NCBI RefSeq assembly: GCF_000421705.1
Contig: NZ_ATXN01000002.1
Location: 434,001 to 498,000, forward strand
Direction: 5' to 3'
Length of the DNA stretch: 64,000 nt
DNA from: Brevundimonas naejangsanensis DSM 23858
GTDB taxonomy: Bacteria > Pseudomonadota > Alphaproteobacteria > Caulobacterales > Caulobacteraceae
Below, piece by piece: positions 27,830 to 36,218 of the stretch (within the stretch, counting starts at the first letter, position 1; each line of letters begins with the position of its first letter). The notes beneath the pieces were generated by a model that made no database searches, had not been told where the DNA came from, and saw nothing but the letters and a program-made list of their open reading frames with translations. Made by a program: the position numbers and the translations under genes.

Positions 27830-28330
27830 ATGAGCAGAAGCGCCGTCATTATGGCCTCCGCCGCCCTGGTTCTGACCGGACTGGGGGCGGCGGGCTGGGC
27901 CGTCTGGAACTCCACCTCGGCCGCGCACGGCGGGCGGGCCCCTGGGTACGGCGTGACCGTCGAGGTCGTACCACCGGTCGAGCCGGATCTGCCGCCCGGC
28001 TCCATCATGACCGTGGGCGAGCTGCGCGACGGCTATGAGCACGATGCGGAGCGCGTCGCCGCCCCTCCCCGCGACGACGAACCCTATGTCGAAAGCGCGT
28101 GGCTGGAACTGACGCCGGAACCGTCACAGCCGCCCTATTACGACACGCCGTCCGATCCCGGCCCGCCTCTCTCGTCCCGACCGGCGCCGGAGCTGGAACG
28201 CGACCACTACGGCTTCGGCTTCGATGCGCCGCAGCCGGACTACGCCGCCGAACGCGCCGCGCGTCAGTCGGCGCTGCAGGAGCGGCCCCAGCGCCACAAC
28301 AGGCCGGCGGCCGAAGAGATGTTCTATTAA
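27830..28330 (+). CDS. Small exported or membrane-anchored protein with acidic-MFY C-terminus
   Basis: 166 residues from the ATG at 27830 (an in-frame ATG at 27818 would add four). The N-terminus SRSAVIMASAALVLTGLGAAG is a signal anchor or signal peptide. The rest is a Pro/Asp/Glu-rich, probably disordered segment (PPVEPDLPPG, PEPSQPPYYD) ending AAEEMFY. I recognise no domain. It follows hutH by 56 bases and ends at a strong terminator. Its terminal MFY resembles the LFY end of the lipoprotein at 4852-5124. Confidence 0.65.
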   Translation: MSRSAVIMASAALVLTGLGAAGWAVWNSTSAAHGGRAPGYGVTVEVVPPVEPDLPPGSIMTVGELRDGYEHDAERVAAPPRDDEPYVESAWLELTPEPSQPPYYDTPSDPGPPLSSRPAPELERDHYGFGFDAPQPDYAAERAARQSALQERPQRHNRPAAEEMFY

Positions 28331-28359
28331 AAAAGGCCCCGGTTTCGCCGGGGCCTTTT
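28331..28359. terminator. Strong bidirectional rho-independent terminator
   Basis: AAAAGGCCCCGG (28331-28342) pairs perfectly with CCGGGGCCTTTT (28348-28359) around a five-base TTTCG loop. The A-tract and T-tract make it work in both directions between the convergent exported-protein gene and the PPC-repeat gene. Confidence 0.9.
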
Positions 28360-28364
28360 GCGCA

Positions 28365-29126
28365 TCACCGCATGGTGGTGACGGAAACCGTGTAGTCGCC
28401 TTCCTGCGCCGAACTGAGGCTGTTGGCGCGGAAAGAATAGGAACCGGGACGCAGGGTCTCGGTGATCATGGCGCTGGTCCCGCCGCCGCTGTCGTCGTCG
28501 GCGGCCAGGCTCTCGCCATCGCACTGCGGCCCTTCGTGTAGCGAGAGGTAGGCGTCGAACTGCGCCGAATCCATGCGGATCGACACATTGCCTCCGTTGC
28601 TGATGTTCAGGGCATAGCAGTCGTAGAAGGAGCCGTCGTCGGCCTGGCGGTCGCTGAACTCCAGACGGCCCTGACGGCTTTCACCAACCGAGATCGGCAC
28701 GATCTGGGTGGTCGGCCGCAGGCGCTGGCCTTCCGAAACGGTCAGGCGGAACGACCCGGTCTCGCCTTCGCTCAGCGTATTGGCGCGGATGATCCAATTG
28801 CCGCCGTTCGAGATGAAGCGTAGCTGCGAGTCGGTGCCCATGTCCGGCCCGTCGTCGTTCGTCACCGAGGTCTCGTCGCAGTCCGTCCCGGCGCCGGCCA
28901 TCAGATAGGTGTCGAAATCCGACGACCGCATGGTCACCGTATAGGCCTGACCGGCCTCGGTCTGGACGACGTAGCAACGATAGTGCGAACCGTCGTCCAT
29001 GCGCGCGTCCTTGGCGCTGAAGTTGCCGTTGACGGTCTGCCCCGGCCGGATGGAGCTCTGGGCAGCCGCAGCGCCGGCCAGAAGGAGCGAGGACGCCAGA
29101 ACCGACGTCATCAACACAGCGCGCAT
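28365..29126 (-). CDS. Secreted protein with two PPC-like modules and paired cysteines
   Basis: 253 residues starting at the ATG after AAGGAGA. A signal peptide (ending GAAAAQS) is followed by two about 110-residue modules of the bacterial pre-peptidase C-terminal (PPC) type. Each module has the pattern G-x-x-xxGxxxxxD...DDGSxYxCY, a middle F-D-x-Y-L strand, an acidic DD loop and a final FRANxLSxxxxGxYTVSV strand. Each also has two cysteines (YRCY with TDCDE; YDCY with PQCDG) that probably form a disulphide. No protease domain is attached. It is a short paralogue of the five-module protein at 30226-32040, with the isomerase gene between. Confidence 0.82.
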   Translation of the reverse strand: MRAVLMTSVLASSLLLAGAAAAQSSIRPGQTVNGNFSAKDARMDDGSHYRCYVVQTEAGQAYTVTMRSSDFDTYLMAGAGTDCDETSVTNDDGPDMGTDSQLRFISNGGNWIIRANTLSEGETGSFRLTVSEGQRLRPTTQIVPISVGESRQGRLEFSDRQADDGSFYDCYALNISNGGNVSIRMDSAQFDAYLSLHEGPQCDGESLAADDDSGGGTSAMITETLRPGSYSFRANSLSSAQEGDYTVSVTTMR

Positions 29127-29176
29127 GGGAATCTCCTTGGGTGCGACGCAAAAATCTAGGGGCGGAAATGCCCCGC

Positions 29177-30229
29177 TTATGTGACAGGAAGCAACGGAAC
29201 TCGTTTCAACGCCGCTAAATTTGAAGCGTTTACGCAGAAACACACGGTACGCAGCTGCCTTATGACCAGTTGAAACTGTTCAATGACGGCCTCGGTCGAG
29301 ACGGTAGCGGCCTGAATCACGCCCGAGGCCATGCCCACCATGTCGGCGCCCAGCCGGATCGCCTTGGCCGCATCCACCCCATCCCGGACGCCGCCCGACC
29401 CGATCAGAAGGGCGTCCGGCAGGGCGTTGCGCGCCTCGGCCAGGGCGCGGGCCGTCGGTATGCCCCATCCGGCGAAGGCCAGGGCATGGGCCTTGTCTGC
29501 GGGATCGGTCGCCCGTTCGCCTTCGATCAGGCCCCAGTTGGCGCCCCCGGCACCGGCCACATCCACGCCCGCCGCCCCCATCGCCATCAGACGCTGGGCC
29601 GTGACGGCGGAAATCCCCGCCCCCGTCTCCTTGACGATGACCGGAGCGTCCAGATCGCGGATCAGGGCCTGAAGCGCCGCGCCCACGCCCCACCAGTCGC
29701 GATCTCCCTCAGGCTGGCAGGCCTCCTGAAGGGGGTTCAGGTGAACGACCAGGGCGTCGGCGCCGATCATGTCCAGCGCCCGGCGCGCCTCGTCCCGCCC
29801 GAAGCCGCGCGTCAGCTGGGCCGCGCCGATATTGGCCAGGATCGGCGTGTCCGGCGCCTTGAGCCTGAGCGCGAAGTCCAGCCCGCCCGCCGCGCCGCCT
29901 TCCAGCGCCGCCCGTTGCGAACCGACGGCCAGGGCGATGCCCAGATGCTGGGCCGCTTCGGCCAGACGGGCGTTGATCGCCTCGGCCCTGGCAGGGCCGC
30001 CGGTCATGGCGCTGATCAGCAGGGGCGCCTTCAGCCGCCGTCCCAGAAAGTCGACGCCCAGGTCGATCCGGGCATGGTCCACGTCCGGCAGGGCTTCGTG
30101 CACGAAGCGCCAGTCGTCGAACCCCGCCGAGACAGCATGACGCCCTCCGCCCGCCAGCACCACGTCCAGATGCTGATCCTTACGACCCAGGATCAGGGCC
30201 GAGGCGGCGGTGTCGCTGGCGTTGTTCAG
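29177..30229 (-). CDS. fni: Type 2 isopentenyl-diphosphate delta-isomerase
   Basis: FMN- and NADPH-dependent isomerase interconverting IPP and DMAPP. The family N-terminus RKDQHLDVVL lies upstream of the first conventional in-frame start (GTG at 30163). The likely start is therefore CTG at 30229, overlapping the upstream stop (CTGA) with GGAG eight bases before it, giving 350 residues. Conserved segments are APLLISAMTGG, AVGSQRAAL, NIGAAQL, HLNPLQEACQPEGD, the FMN-binding VKETGAGIS, GAAGVDVAGAGG and GSGGVRDGVDAAKAI. The C-terminal tail (LRTVCFCVNASNLAALKR) looks somewhat unusual. It lies between two PPC-repeat genes on the same strand. Confidence 0.88.
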   Translation of the reverse strand: MNNASDTAASALILGRKDQHLDVVLAGGGRHAVSAGFDDWRFVHEALPDVDHARIDLGVDFLGRRLKAPLLISAMTGGPARAEAINARLAEAAQHLGIALAVGSQRAALEGGAAGGLDFALRLKAPDTPILANIGAAQLTRGFGRDEARRALDMIGADALVVHLNPLQEACQPEGDRDWWGVGAALQALIRDLDAPVIVKETGAGISAVTAQRLMAMGAAGVDVAGAGGANWGLIEGERATDPADKAHALAFAGWGIPTARALAEARNALPDALLIGSGGVRDGVDAAKAIRLGADMVGMASGVIQAATVSTEAVIEQFQLVIRQLRTVCFCVNASNLAALKRVPLLPVT

Positions 30230-32040
30230 GGCTGCCGCTCCGTGATCAGCACATAGTCGCCGGTCGAGTTGGCGCTGAAGCTGCGGGCGCGCAGCACATA
30301 GGTCCCGTCGCGCGGCGCGGTCCAGCTCAGGCGAGCGTGGGTGTCGGACAGGCTGTCGTCATCCGTGTCCAGCTCGAAGTAGTCGCCGTCCTTCTCCTCG
30401 CCGACCTCGACCACCGCGTCAAAGCTGCTGGCGATCAGGGTGAAGCGCAGCTTTTCGTCGGCCTTGGCCTTGAAGTGATAGGCGTCATAGAAGACGCCTT
30501 CGTCGGTGATGCTGGCCCGTTCGGTCAGGCGGCCGCGCACGGTCGATCCGATCAACAGGCTGCCCGGCGAAGGCTCTCCCCCCAGATCCGTCAGCTCCAG
30601 CGAATAGAGCCCCTTGGCGTCGCGCGACCAGGAACGCGCGCGCAGCACATAGTCGCCGGTCTCAGGCAGGGTGAAGATCAGGCGCGCATCCGTCCCCTGA
30701 CCCAGACCGTCGTCGTCGCTGGCGATCTCGCTGAAATCGTCCTCGTCCTGACCCAGTTGCAGATAGGCGTCGAAGTCGCCCGACCGCATGACGGCCTGAA
30801 TGCGCTGGCCCTCGGCCCCGCTGAAGACGAAGGCGTCATACAGGCGTCCGTCATCATCGGTGGCGTCGCTGGTCGCCAACTCGCCCTCGACGGTCTGGCC
30901 GAAGGCGATGGCGGACGGCGGCGGGGGCGGCGCGATCTCTTCGATCTTGAGCGTATAGGGCCCCTCGCCGCTGGAGAAGGCGCGCGCCTCGATCAGATAG
31001 TCGCCGTCCTCAGTCAGGGTGTGCGTCAGCCGCGAGTTCAGGTCCCCGGCGCTGTCGTCGTCGCTGGCCAGACTGTTGTGATTGGCGTCGAACAGTTCAA
31101 GGAAGGTGTCGAACCCATCGGCCTTCATGGTGATGGCCAAACGCTGTCCGGCCCGGCCGCTGAAGCGGTACAGATCCGCCGGAGCGCCGGAATCGCTGCT
31201 GGCGCTATCCGGCGTCAGGCGCCCACGCGTTTCATCGCCGACCGAGACCGGCGTGGCGGTCGGCGCGGGCGGTCCCTGTTCCAGCGCCAGTCGATACGTC
31301 CCCTGCGCCGAGCCGTCATAGGAGGTGGCGCGGACCAGATACTCTCCGTCCTGGGGCGCCGTGAACACCAGTCGCGCGTTCAGGCTGGACCCGCCGTCGT
31401 CATTCTCGGCCATCTGCACGAAGGCGCCGTTCACAATACGGCCGACGCGCAGGAAGGCGTCGAAATCGTCCGATTCCAGGTCGATCCTCACCCGCTCGCC
31501 CGCCGAGGCCCGGAAGGCGTAGGCGTCATAGCGATTGCCGTCATCATCCTCGGCGCTGTTGGCGCCCAGGCGGCCAGAGGCGTCACGACCGATGGCGACG
31601 CGGCCGGGACGCGGCAAGCGCGGCGCGGCGCGCTCCTTCAGCGACAGGCGATAGTCGCCGGTCTCCATCCCCGAGAAGGTGCGCGCACGCACGATATAGA
31701 CCCCGGATTCCGGCGCAGTGAAACGCAGGCGCGCATTCAGGCTGCCTGCGCTGTCGTCATCGCTAGCCAGCGACTGTCGCATCGAGCCTTCGGCGTAGAC
31801 TTCCAGATAGGCGTCGAAATCATCCGCCGTCATCTCGGCTTCCAGCCGCTGGCCAGCGCGCAGGTTCAGCCGATAGTCGTCATAGCGATAGGCGTCCCCG
31901 CCCCGCGTGCGGGCGTCGCCCTCTTCCAGCCGCCCCCGGATGTCGTCTCCCAGCCGGGCATCAGCCGCCGTCTGGGCCCAGGCCGCGCCGGTGGACAGGA
32001 GGGCGACGGCGCTGGCCGCAGCGAACAGGGAATAACGCAT
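30226..32040 (-). CDS. Secreted protein made of five PPC-like repeats
   Basis: 604 residues, start ATG after AAAGAGG. A signal peptide ends GAAWAQT. Five about 110-residue modules follow back to back, each with the order G-x-xxGxL...DDGxxYDAYxF, a FDAYL or FDTFLEL strand, an ASDDDSAG acidic loop, LNARLxFTAPExGxYxVRARxFSxxxxGxYxLxL. Linkers between modules are short and Pro-rich (APPPPPSA). The very high Asp content in the loops suggests calcium binding. Unlike its two-module neighbour it has no conserved cysteines. No catalytic domain is visible. It is the first gene of a probable three-gene operon with fni and the shorter paralogue. Confidence 0.85.
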   Translation of the reverse strand: MRYSLFAAASAVALLSTGAAWAQTAADARLGDDIRGRLEEGDARTRGGDAYRYDDYRLNLRAGQRLEAEMTADDFDAYLEVYAEGSMRQSLASDDDSAGSLNARLRFTAPESGVYIVRARTFSGMETGDYRLSLKERAAPRLPRPGRVAIGRDASGRLGANSAEDDDGNRYDAYAFRASAGERVRIDLESDDFDAFLRVGRIVNGAFVQMAENDDGGSSLNARLVFTAPQDGEYLVRATSYDGSAQGTYRLALEQGPPAPTATPVSVGDETRGRLTPDSASSDSGAPADLYRFSGRAGQRLAITMKADGFDTFLELFDANHNSLASDDDSAGDLNSRLTHTLTEDGDYLIEARAFSSGEGPYTLKIEEIAPPPPPSAIAFGQTVEGELATSDATDDDGRLYDAFVFSGAEGQRIQAVMRSGDFDAYLQLGQDEDDFSEIASDDDGLGQGTDARLIFTLPETGDYVLRARSWSRDAKGLYSLELTDLGGEPSPGSLLIGSTVRGRLTERASITDEGVFYDAYHFKAKADEKLRFTLIASSFDAVVEVGEEKDGDYFELDTDDDSLSDTHARLSWTAPRDGTYVLRARSFSANSTGDYVLITERQP

Positions 32041-32133
32041 AAAAACCTCTTTGCTGGCGTCATCATAGACGCCGAACCGCAGCGCCTGTAAATCGCGGCC
32101 ACGCTTTCCAGTTCCCGGCAGATGGAGCCAAAT

Positions 32134-33057
32134 ATGGCTGTCGAACCCGCCCGCGCCTCTCTGATCGACGGCAAGGCCTTCTCACAGACCCTGGTGGAGC
32201 GCGTCGCAGCGGCCGCCGCCCGGCTGGAATCCGCCCACGGCGTCAAGCCCGGTCTGGCCGTCGTCATCGTCGGCGAAGACCCCGCTAGCCAGCTTTATGT
32301 CCGCAATAAGGGCGAGACGACGCTGAAGGCCGGGATGCGGTCCGACACCCACCGCCTGCCGGTCGAAACGAACCAGGACGAACTGTTGGCCCTGATCGCG
32401 TCGCTGAACGCCGATGCGGGCATCCACGGCATCCTCGTGCAGCTGCCCCTGCCCAAACATATCGATTCGTCCGCCGTTCTGGACGCGATCTCGCCGGACA
32501 AGGATGTTGACGGCTTCCACGTCGTCAATGCCGGACGTCTGGCTGTCGGCCTGCCCGGCATGATCCCCTGCACCCCGCTGGGCAGCCTGATGCTGCTGAA
32601 GGACCAGTTGGGCGACCTGTCGGGCCTGAACGCCGTCATCGTCGGCCGCTCCAACATCGTCGGCAAGCCGATGGCGCAACTGCTGCTGGGCGAAAGCTGC
32701 ACTGTCACCATCGCCCACTCGCGCACCCGCGACCTGCCCGCCCTGTGCCGCACCGCCGACATTCTGGTGGCCGCCGTCGGCCGCCCCGAAATGATCAAGG
32801 GCGACTGGATCAAGCCGGGCGCCGCCGTCATCGACGTCGGCATCAACCGCGTCCCCTCGCGCGATCCGGTCAAGGCCGCCGAGGGCAAGACCCGCGTGGT
32901 CGGCGACGTGGACTTCAACGAGGCGGTCGAGGTCGCCGGACGCATCACCCCTGTCCCCGGCGGCGTCGGCCCCATGACCATCGCCTGCCTGCTGGCCAAC
33001 ACCTACACCGCCGCCTGCCGCGCGGCGGGCGTAGAGCCGGAAGACGTGAACGGCTGA
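32134..33057 (+). CDS. folD: Bifunctional methylenetetrahydrofolate dehydrogenase/cyclohydrolase
   Basis: 307-residue FolD, converting 5,10-methylene-THF to 10-formyl-THF with NADP. The start is the ATG six bases after GGAG; the earlier ATG at 32122 overlaps that site. The catalytic Lys is in YVRNKGETT. Other signatures are [13 protein letters not shown], the cyclohydrolase/NADP motif [17 protein letters not shown], and the C-terminal [18 protein letters not shown]. It is transcribed divergently from the PPC-repeat operon across 93 bases. Confidence 0.95.
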   Translation: MAVEPARASLIDGKAFSQTLVERVAAAAARLESAHGVKPGLAVVIVGEDPASQLYVRNKGETTLKAGMRSDTHRLPVETNQDELLALIASLNADAGIHGILVQLPLPKHIDSSAVLDAISPDKDVDGFHVVNAGRLAVGLPGMIPCTPLGSLMLLKDQLGDLSGLNAVIVGRSNIVGKPMAQLLLGESCTVTIAHSRTRDLPALCRTADILVAAVGRPEMIKGDWIKPGAAVIDVGINRVPSRDPVKAAEGKTRVVGDVDFNEAVEVAGRITPVPGGVGPMTIACLLANTYTAACRAAGVEPEDVNG

Positions 33058-33154
33058 GGCCTGCGTCAAAAATCCAGCCTTGAAGCGGAGCCTTTCGGCC
33101 CCGATAGTCTTTAGCGATCAGCGGTCATGAGGACCGCCCCGCAGGAGCTTCTTC

Positions 33155-33841
33155 ATGGCTGGATTTTCGCCTCGCATCGCGGCCGTCGCCGCCGTCGTCG
33201 TCCTGGCTCCGGCCGTGAGCGCCTGCGGCTACAACACCATTCCGACCAAGCAGGAGCGCGCCGAAGCCGCCTGGGCCGACGTTCAGAGCCAGTATCAGCG
33301 CCGCGCCGATCTGGTGCCCAATCTGGTCGCCACCGTTCAGGGCGCGGCCATTCAGGAACGCACCACCCTGACCCAGGTGATCGAGGCCCGCGCCAAGGCC
33401 ACCAGCGTCAACATCGACGCCTCCAACCTCGATAACGCCGCCGCCTTCCAGCAGTATCAACAGGCGCAGGGCGAGCTTTCCAGCGCCCTGTCGCGGCTGC
33501 TGGTGACGGTCGAGGCCTATCCCCAGCTTCAGGCCAACCAGAACTTCCTGACCCTGCAATCGCAGCTGGAAGGCACCGAGAACCGCATCTCTGTGGCGCG
33601 CCGCGACTACAATGAGGCCGTGCGCGACTACAACACCACCCTGCGCACCTTCCCGAGCGTGATCTGGGCCAAGACCCTGCACGGCGGCTCCAAGCCAATG
33701 CAGCTGTTCACCGCCACGGCCGAGGCCCAGTCGGCGCCCAACGTGAACTTCGACCTGGGCGTCCAGCCCGGCGGCGGCGCGCCTGCGACGACGCCCGGCG
33801 CCGCGCCCGGTTCGACGCCGCCCGCCCCGGCGGCGCAGTAA
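33155..33841 (+). CDS. lemA: LemA-family lipoprotein
   Basis: 228 residues. The N-terminus is a lipoprotein signal peptide with lipobox VSAC at about residue 25. The LemA domain follows with the hallmark EAAWADVQSQYQRRADLVPNLV and YNEAVRDYNTTLRTFPS segments, forming long antiparallel helices. The C-terminal 40 residues are a Pro/Ala/Gly tail (GAAPGSTPPAPAAQ). It is followed 7 bases later by two TPM-domain genes, a conserved lemA-ygcG arrangement of unknown molecular role in the envelope. Confidence 0.92.
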   Translation: MAGFSPRIAAVAAVVVLAPAVSACGYNTIPTKQERAEAAWADVQSQYQRRADLVPNLVATVQGAAIQERTTLTQVIEARAKATSVNIDASNLDNAAAFQQYQQAQGELSSALSRLLVTVEAYPQLQANQNFLTLQSQLEGTENRISVARRDYNEAVRDYNTTLRTFPSVIWAKTLHGGSKPMQLFTATAEAQSAPNVNFDLGVQPGGGAPATTPGAAPGSTPPAPAAQ

Positions 33842-33848
33842 GCCTGAA

Positions 33849-34706
33849 ATGAACCCTTCCGCCCTCGCCCTGAGGGAAGGCGCGGCGCGGGGCCTCCTCC
33901 CCGCGCTGATTCTGGCCCTCACCCTGTGGCTGACCGCCCTGCCCGGCGCCAGCCTGGCCGCCGAAATCCGTTTTCCGGCGCTGACCGGCCGCGTGGTCGA
34001 TGACGCCCAGCTGCTGACGCCGGAACAGGAACAGACCCTGACCGGCAAGCTGGCGACGCTGGAACAGCAGACCGGCGACCAGTTGGTCGTCGTCACCCTG
34101 CCCTCGCTCCAGGATCAGGAGATCGAGGACTTCGGCTACCAGCTCGGCCGTCACTGGGGCATCGGCCAGAAGGAGAATGACGGCGGCGCCCTGCTGATCG
34201 TCGCGCCGAACGAGCGCAAGGTGCGGATCGAAGTCGGCTATGGACTGGAGGGCGTGCTGACCGACGCCTATTCCTCGCTCATCATCCGCAACGACATCCT
34301 GCCGGCCTTTCGTCAGGGCGACTATGCGGCAGGCATCATCGCCGGGACCGACTCCATCATCGCGCAACTGACCGCCGATCCGGCCGAGGCCCAGGCGCGT
34401 GCTGAAGAAGCCAAGAGCCTCGCGACAGAGTCGACCAAGCCGGTGCTGCCGGCGATCATCATCCTGTTGGTGTTCGCCTTCATCTTCTTCAGCATGGTCG
34501 GCGCAGCTGCGGGCGGTCGCAAACGGCGGGGCGGACGCGGCGACGGCCTGTCCCCGATCCTGATCTGGGCCGCCAGCGAAGCCTTGAAAGACCGCAATCG
34601 CGGCGGGCGCGGCGGCGGCTGGGGCGGCGGCGGATTCGGCGGCGGTGGTGGCTTTGGCGGTGGAGGCGGCGGCTTCGGCGGCGGCGGCGCCTCGGGGGGA
34701 TGGTGA
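33849..34706 (+). CDS. TPM-domain membrane protein with Gly-rich tail (YgcG-like)
   Basis: 285 residues. A signal peptide (to about ASLA, residue 37) is followed by a TPM domain (about 45-180) with [29 protein letters not shown] and [14 protein letters not shown] membrane segment (about 198-220, [20 protein letters not shown]) comes next, then a basic stretch and a roughly 30-residue tail of almost only Gly and Phe. The second TPM gene starts within its stop codon. Such genes accompany lemA in many Proteobacteria. Confidence 0.9.
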   Translation: MNPSALALREGAARGLLPALILALTLWLTALPGASLAAEIRFPALTGRVVDDAQLLTPEQEQTLTGKLATLEQQTGDQLVVVTLPSLQDQEIEDFGYQLGRHWGIGQKENDGGALLIVAPNERKVRIEVGYGLEGVLTDAYSSLIIRNDILPAFRQGDYAAGIIAGTDSIIAQLTADPAEAQARAEEAKSLATESTKPVLPAIIILLVFAFIFFSMVGAAAGGRKRRGGRGDGLSPILIWAASEALKDRNRGGRGGGWGGGGFGGGGGFGGGGGGFGGGGASGGW

Positions 34707-35389
34707 TGCAGTTCACGACAGACGACCACGCGCGCGTCGCCAGGGCCATCGCTCAGGCCGAAGCGCACACGTCGGGCGAAATCTTCTGTGTCGTGGCGCG
34801 ACAGGTGTCCTCCTATCGCGACGTCAGCCTGGGCTGGGCGGCCGCTACGGCCCTGCTGCTGCCGCTGGGGTTGATCCCGTTCGGATTCAACGGCGACTGG
34901 CTGGCTTTCGGCCACGGCTGGGAGATCGCCCATGCGCCCGCCGCCTCGGCCGAGATCGGGCGCGCCCTGGCGGCTTATGGGCTGGTGCAGGCGGGCGTCT
35001 TCCTCGCCGTCTTCCTGCTGTCGCTGATCCCGGCCGTGCGGCGACTGCTGACGCCCGCCGCCCTGCGCCGCACGCGCGTCCGCCGCGCCGCCATGCAGCA
35101 ATTCCTGGCCCACGGCCTGCACGTCACCGAGGCGCGCACCGGCGTCCTGATCTTCGCCGCCCTGGCTGATCATCAGGTCGAGGTGGTGGCCGACGAAGGC
35201 ATCCATTCCTGCGTCAGTCCTGAGGTCTGGGCCGACGCAGTCGCCGCCTTGACCAAAGCCCTGCGTCATGACCGCCCGGTCGAGGGATTCGAACAGGCCA
35301 TCAACCTGTGCGGCGGGGTGCTGGCGGAACGCTTTCCGCCCAAGCCCGCTGATCAAAACGAGATCCCCGACAGACTGGTTGTCATCTAG
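34706..35389 (+). CDS. TPM-domain membrane protein
   Basis: About 227 residues; the start is taken at the ATG overlapping the previous stop (TGATG), though an ATG at 34700 is possible. The layout is inverted relative to its neighbour: an N-terminal piece ([24 protein letters not shown]), two membrane helices (about 45-70 and 95-115), then a cytoplasmic part ([27 protein letters not shown]) typical of the second TPM protein in these operons. It probably works in a complex with LemA and the first TPM protein (inference from conserved linkage). Confidence 0.85.
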   Translation: MQFTTDDHARVARAIAQAEAHTSGEIFCVVARQVSSYRDVSLGWAAATALLLPLGLIPFGFNGDWLAFGHGWEIAHAPAASAEIGRALAAYGLVQAGVFLAVFLLSLIPAVRRLLTPAALRRTRVRRAAMQQFLAHGLHVTEARTGVLIFAALADHQVEVVADEGIHSCVSPEVWADAVAALTKALRHDRPVEGFEQAINLCGGVLAERFPPKPADQNEIPDRLVVI

Positions 35390-35459
35390 TCTGGCTATCA
35401 GGGCCTCGCGACCGCCGCATTGAGCCGCGACAGTCGCTGCGATCGCGGGCAAGGAATTC

Positions 35460-36218
35460 ATGCCGAGACTTCTGACCTACAACGTCCATCGCTGCGTCGG
35501 CGTCGACCGGAAGCTGGACGTGAACCGCATCGCCGATGTCATCGCCGAGCATGAGCCTGACGTGGTCTGCCTGCAGGAACTGGATGTCGGCCGCGCCCGC
35601 ACCGGGCATGTCGATCAGGCCAGCGCCATCGCTCAACACCTGGCCATGAGCGTGCAATTCCATCCCGCCATGAAGGTCGAGGCCGAGCTCTACGGCGACG
35701 CCATCCTGACCCACCGTCCCGAGCGGCTGGTGCGCGCCGCCGCCCTGCCCACCCTGCCCGGCATCAAGGGGCTGGAGCCGCGCGGCGCCCTGTGGTCTGC
35801 GGTCGATTTCGACGGGGCGGTGGTCAACATCATGAACACCCACCTGGGCCTGATCCCGCGCGAACAACGGCTACAGGTCGCCGCATTGATCGGCGAGGAA
35901 TGGCTGGGCGATCCAATGTGTCAGGGACCGACCATTCTGACCGGCGACTTCAACGCCACCTCCATCACCCGCCCCTATCAGGCCCTGACGCGGCGGCTGG
36001 ACGACGCCCAGCGGCGCTTAGGACTCAAGCCCTCCATCAAGACCTTTCCCTCCAGCTTCCCGGCCATCCGCATCGACCACTGCTTCGTCAGCCGCGAGAT
36101 CCGCGTGACAGGCGCCCGCACCCCGTCCTCGCCTCTGGCGCGCGCCGCGTCGGACCATCTGCCTCTGATTATCGACTTCGAGATCGAAGGTCAGCGCCAG
36201 GATCAACCCGGCGCCTGA
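35460..36218 (+). CDS. Endonuclease/exonuclease/phosphatase (EEP) family protein
   Basis: 252-residue metal-dependent hydrolase of the EEP (DNase I-like) fold, start ATG after AAGGA. Motifs in order are LTYNVHRCVG, the metal-binding Glu in VCLQELDVG, NTHLGL, LTGDFNAT (active-site Asp and Asn), IDHCFVS, and the C-terminal His in SDHLPLIIDFE. The substrate is unclear; the family covers nucleic acids, phosphoinositides and sphingomyelin. It converges with, and overlaps by 16 bases, the phospholipase-D-like gene. EEP and PLD genes are often linked, suggesting a lipid role (inference). Confidence 0.88.
   Translation: MPRLLTYNVHRCVGVDRKLDVNRIADVIAEHEPDVVCLQELDVGRARTGHVDQASAIAQHLAMSVQFHPAMKVEAELYGDAILTHRPERLVRAAALPTLPGIKGLEPRGALWSAVDFDGAVVNIMNTHLGLIPREQRLQVAALIGEEWLGDPMCQGPTILTGDFNATSITRPYQALTRRLDDAQRRLGLKPSIKTFPSSFPAIRIDHCFVSREIRVTGARTPSSPLARAASDHLPLIIDFEIEGQRQDQPGA

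Noticed and set aside
34610-34706. Tandem repeat in the TPM gene
   Set aside because: It is a coding Gly/Phe-rich tail normal for this family, not a separate DNA repeat element.
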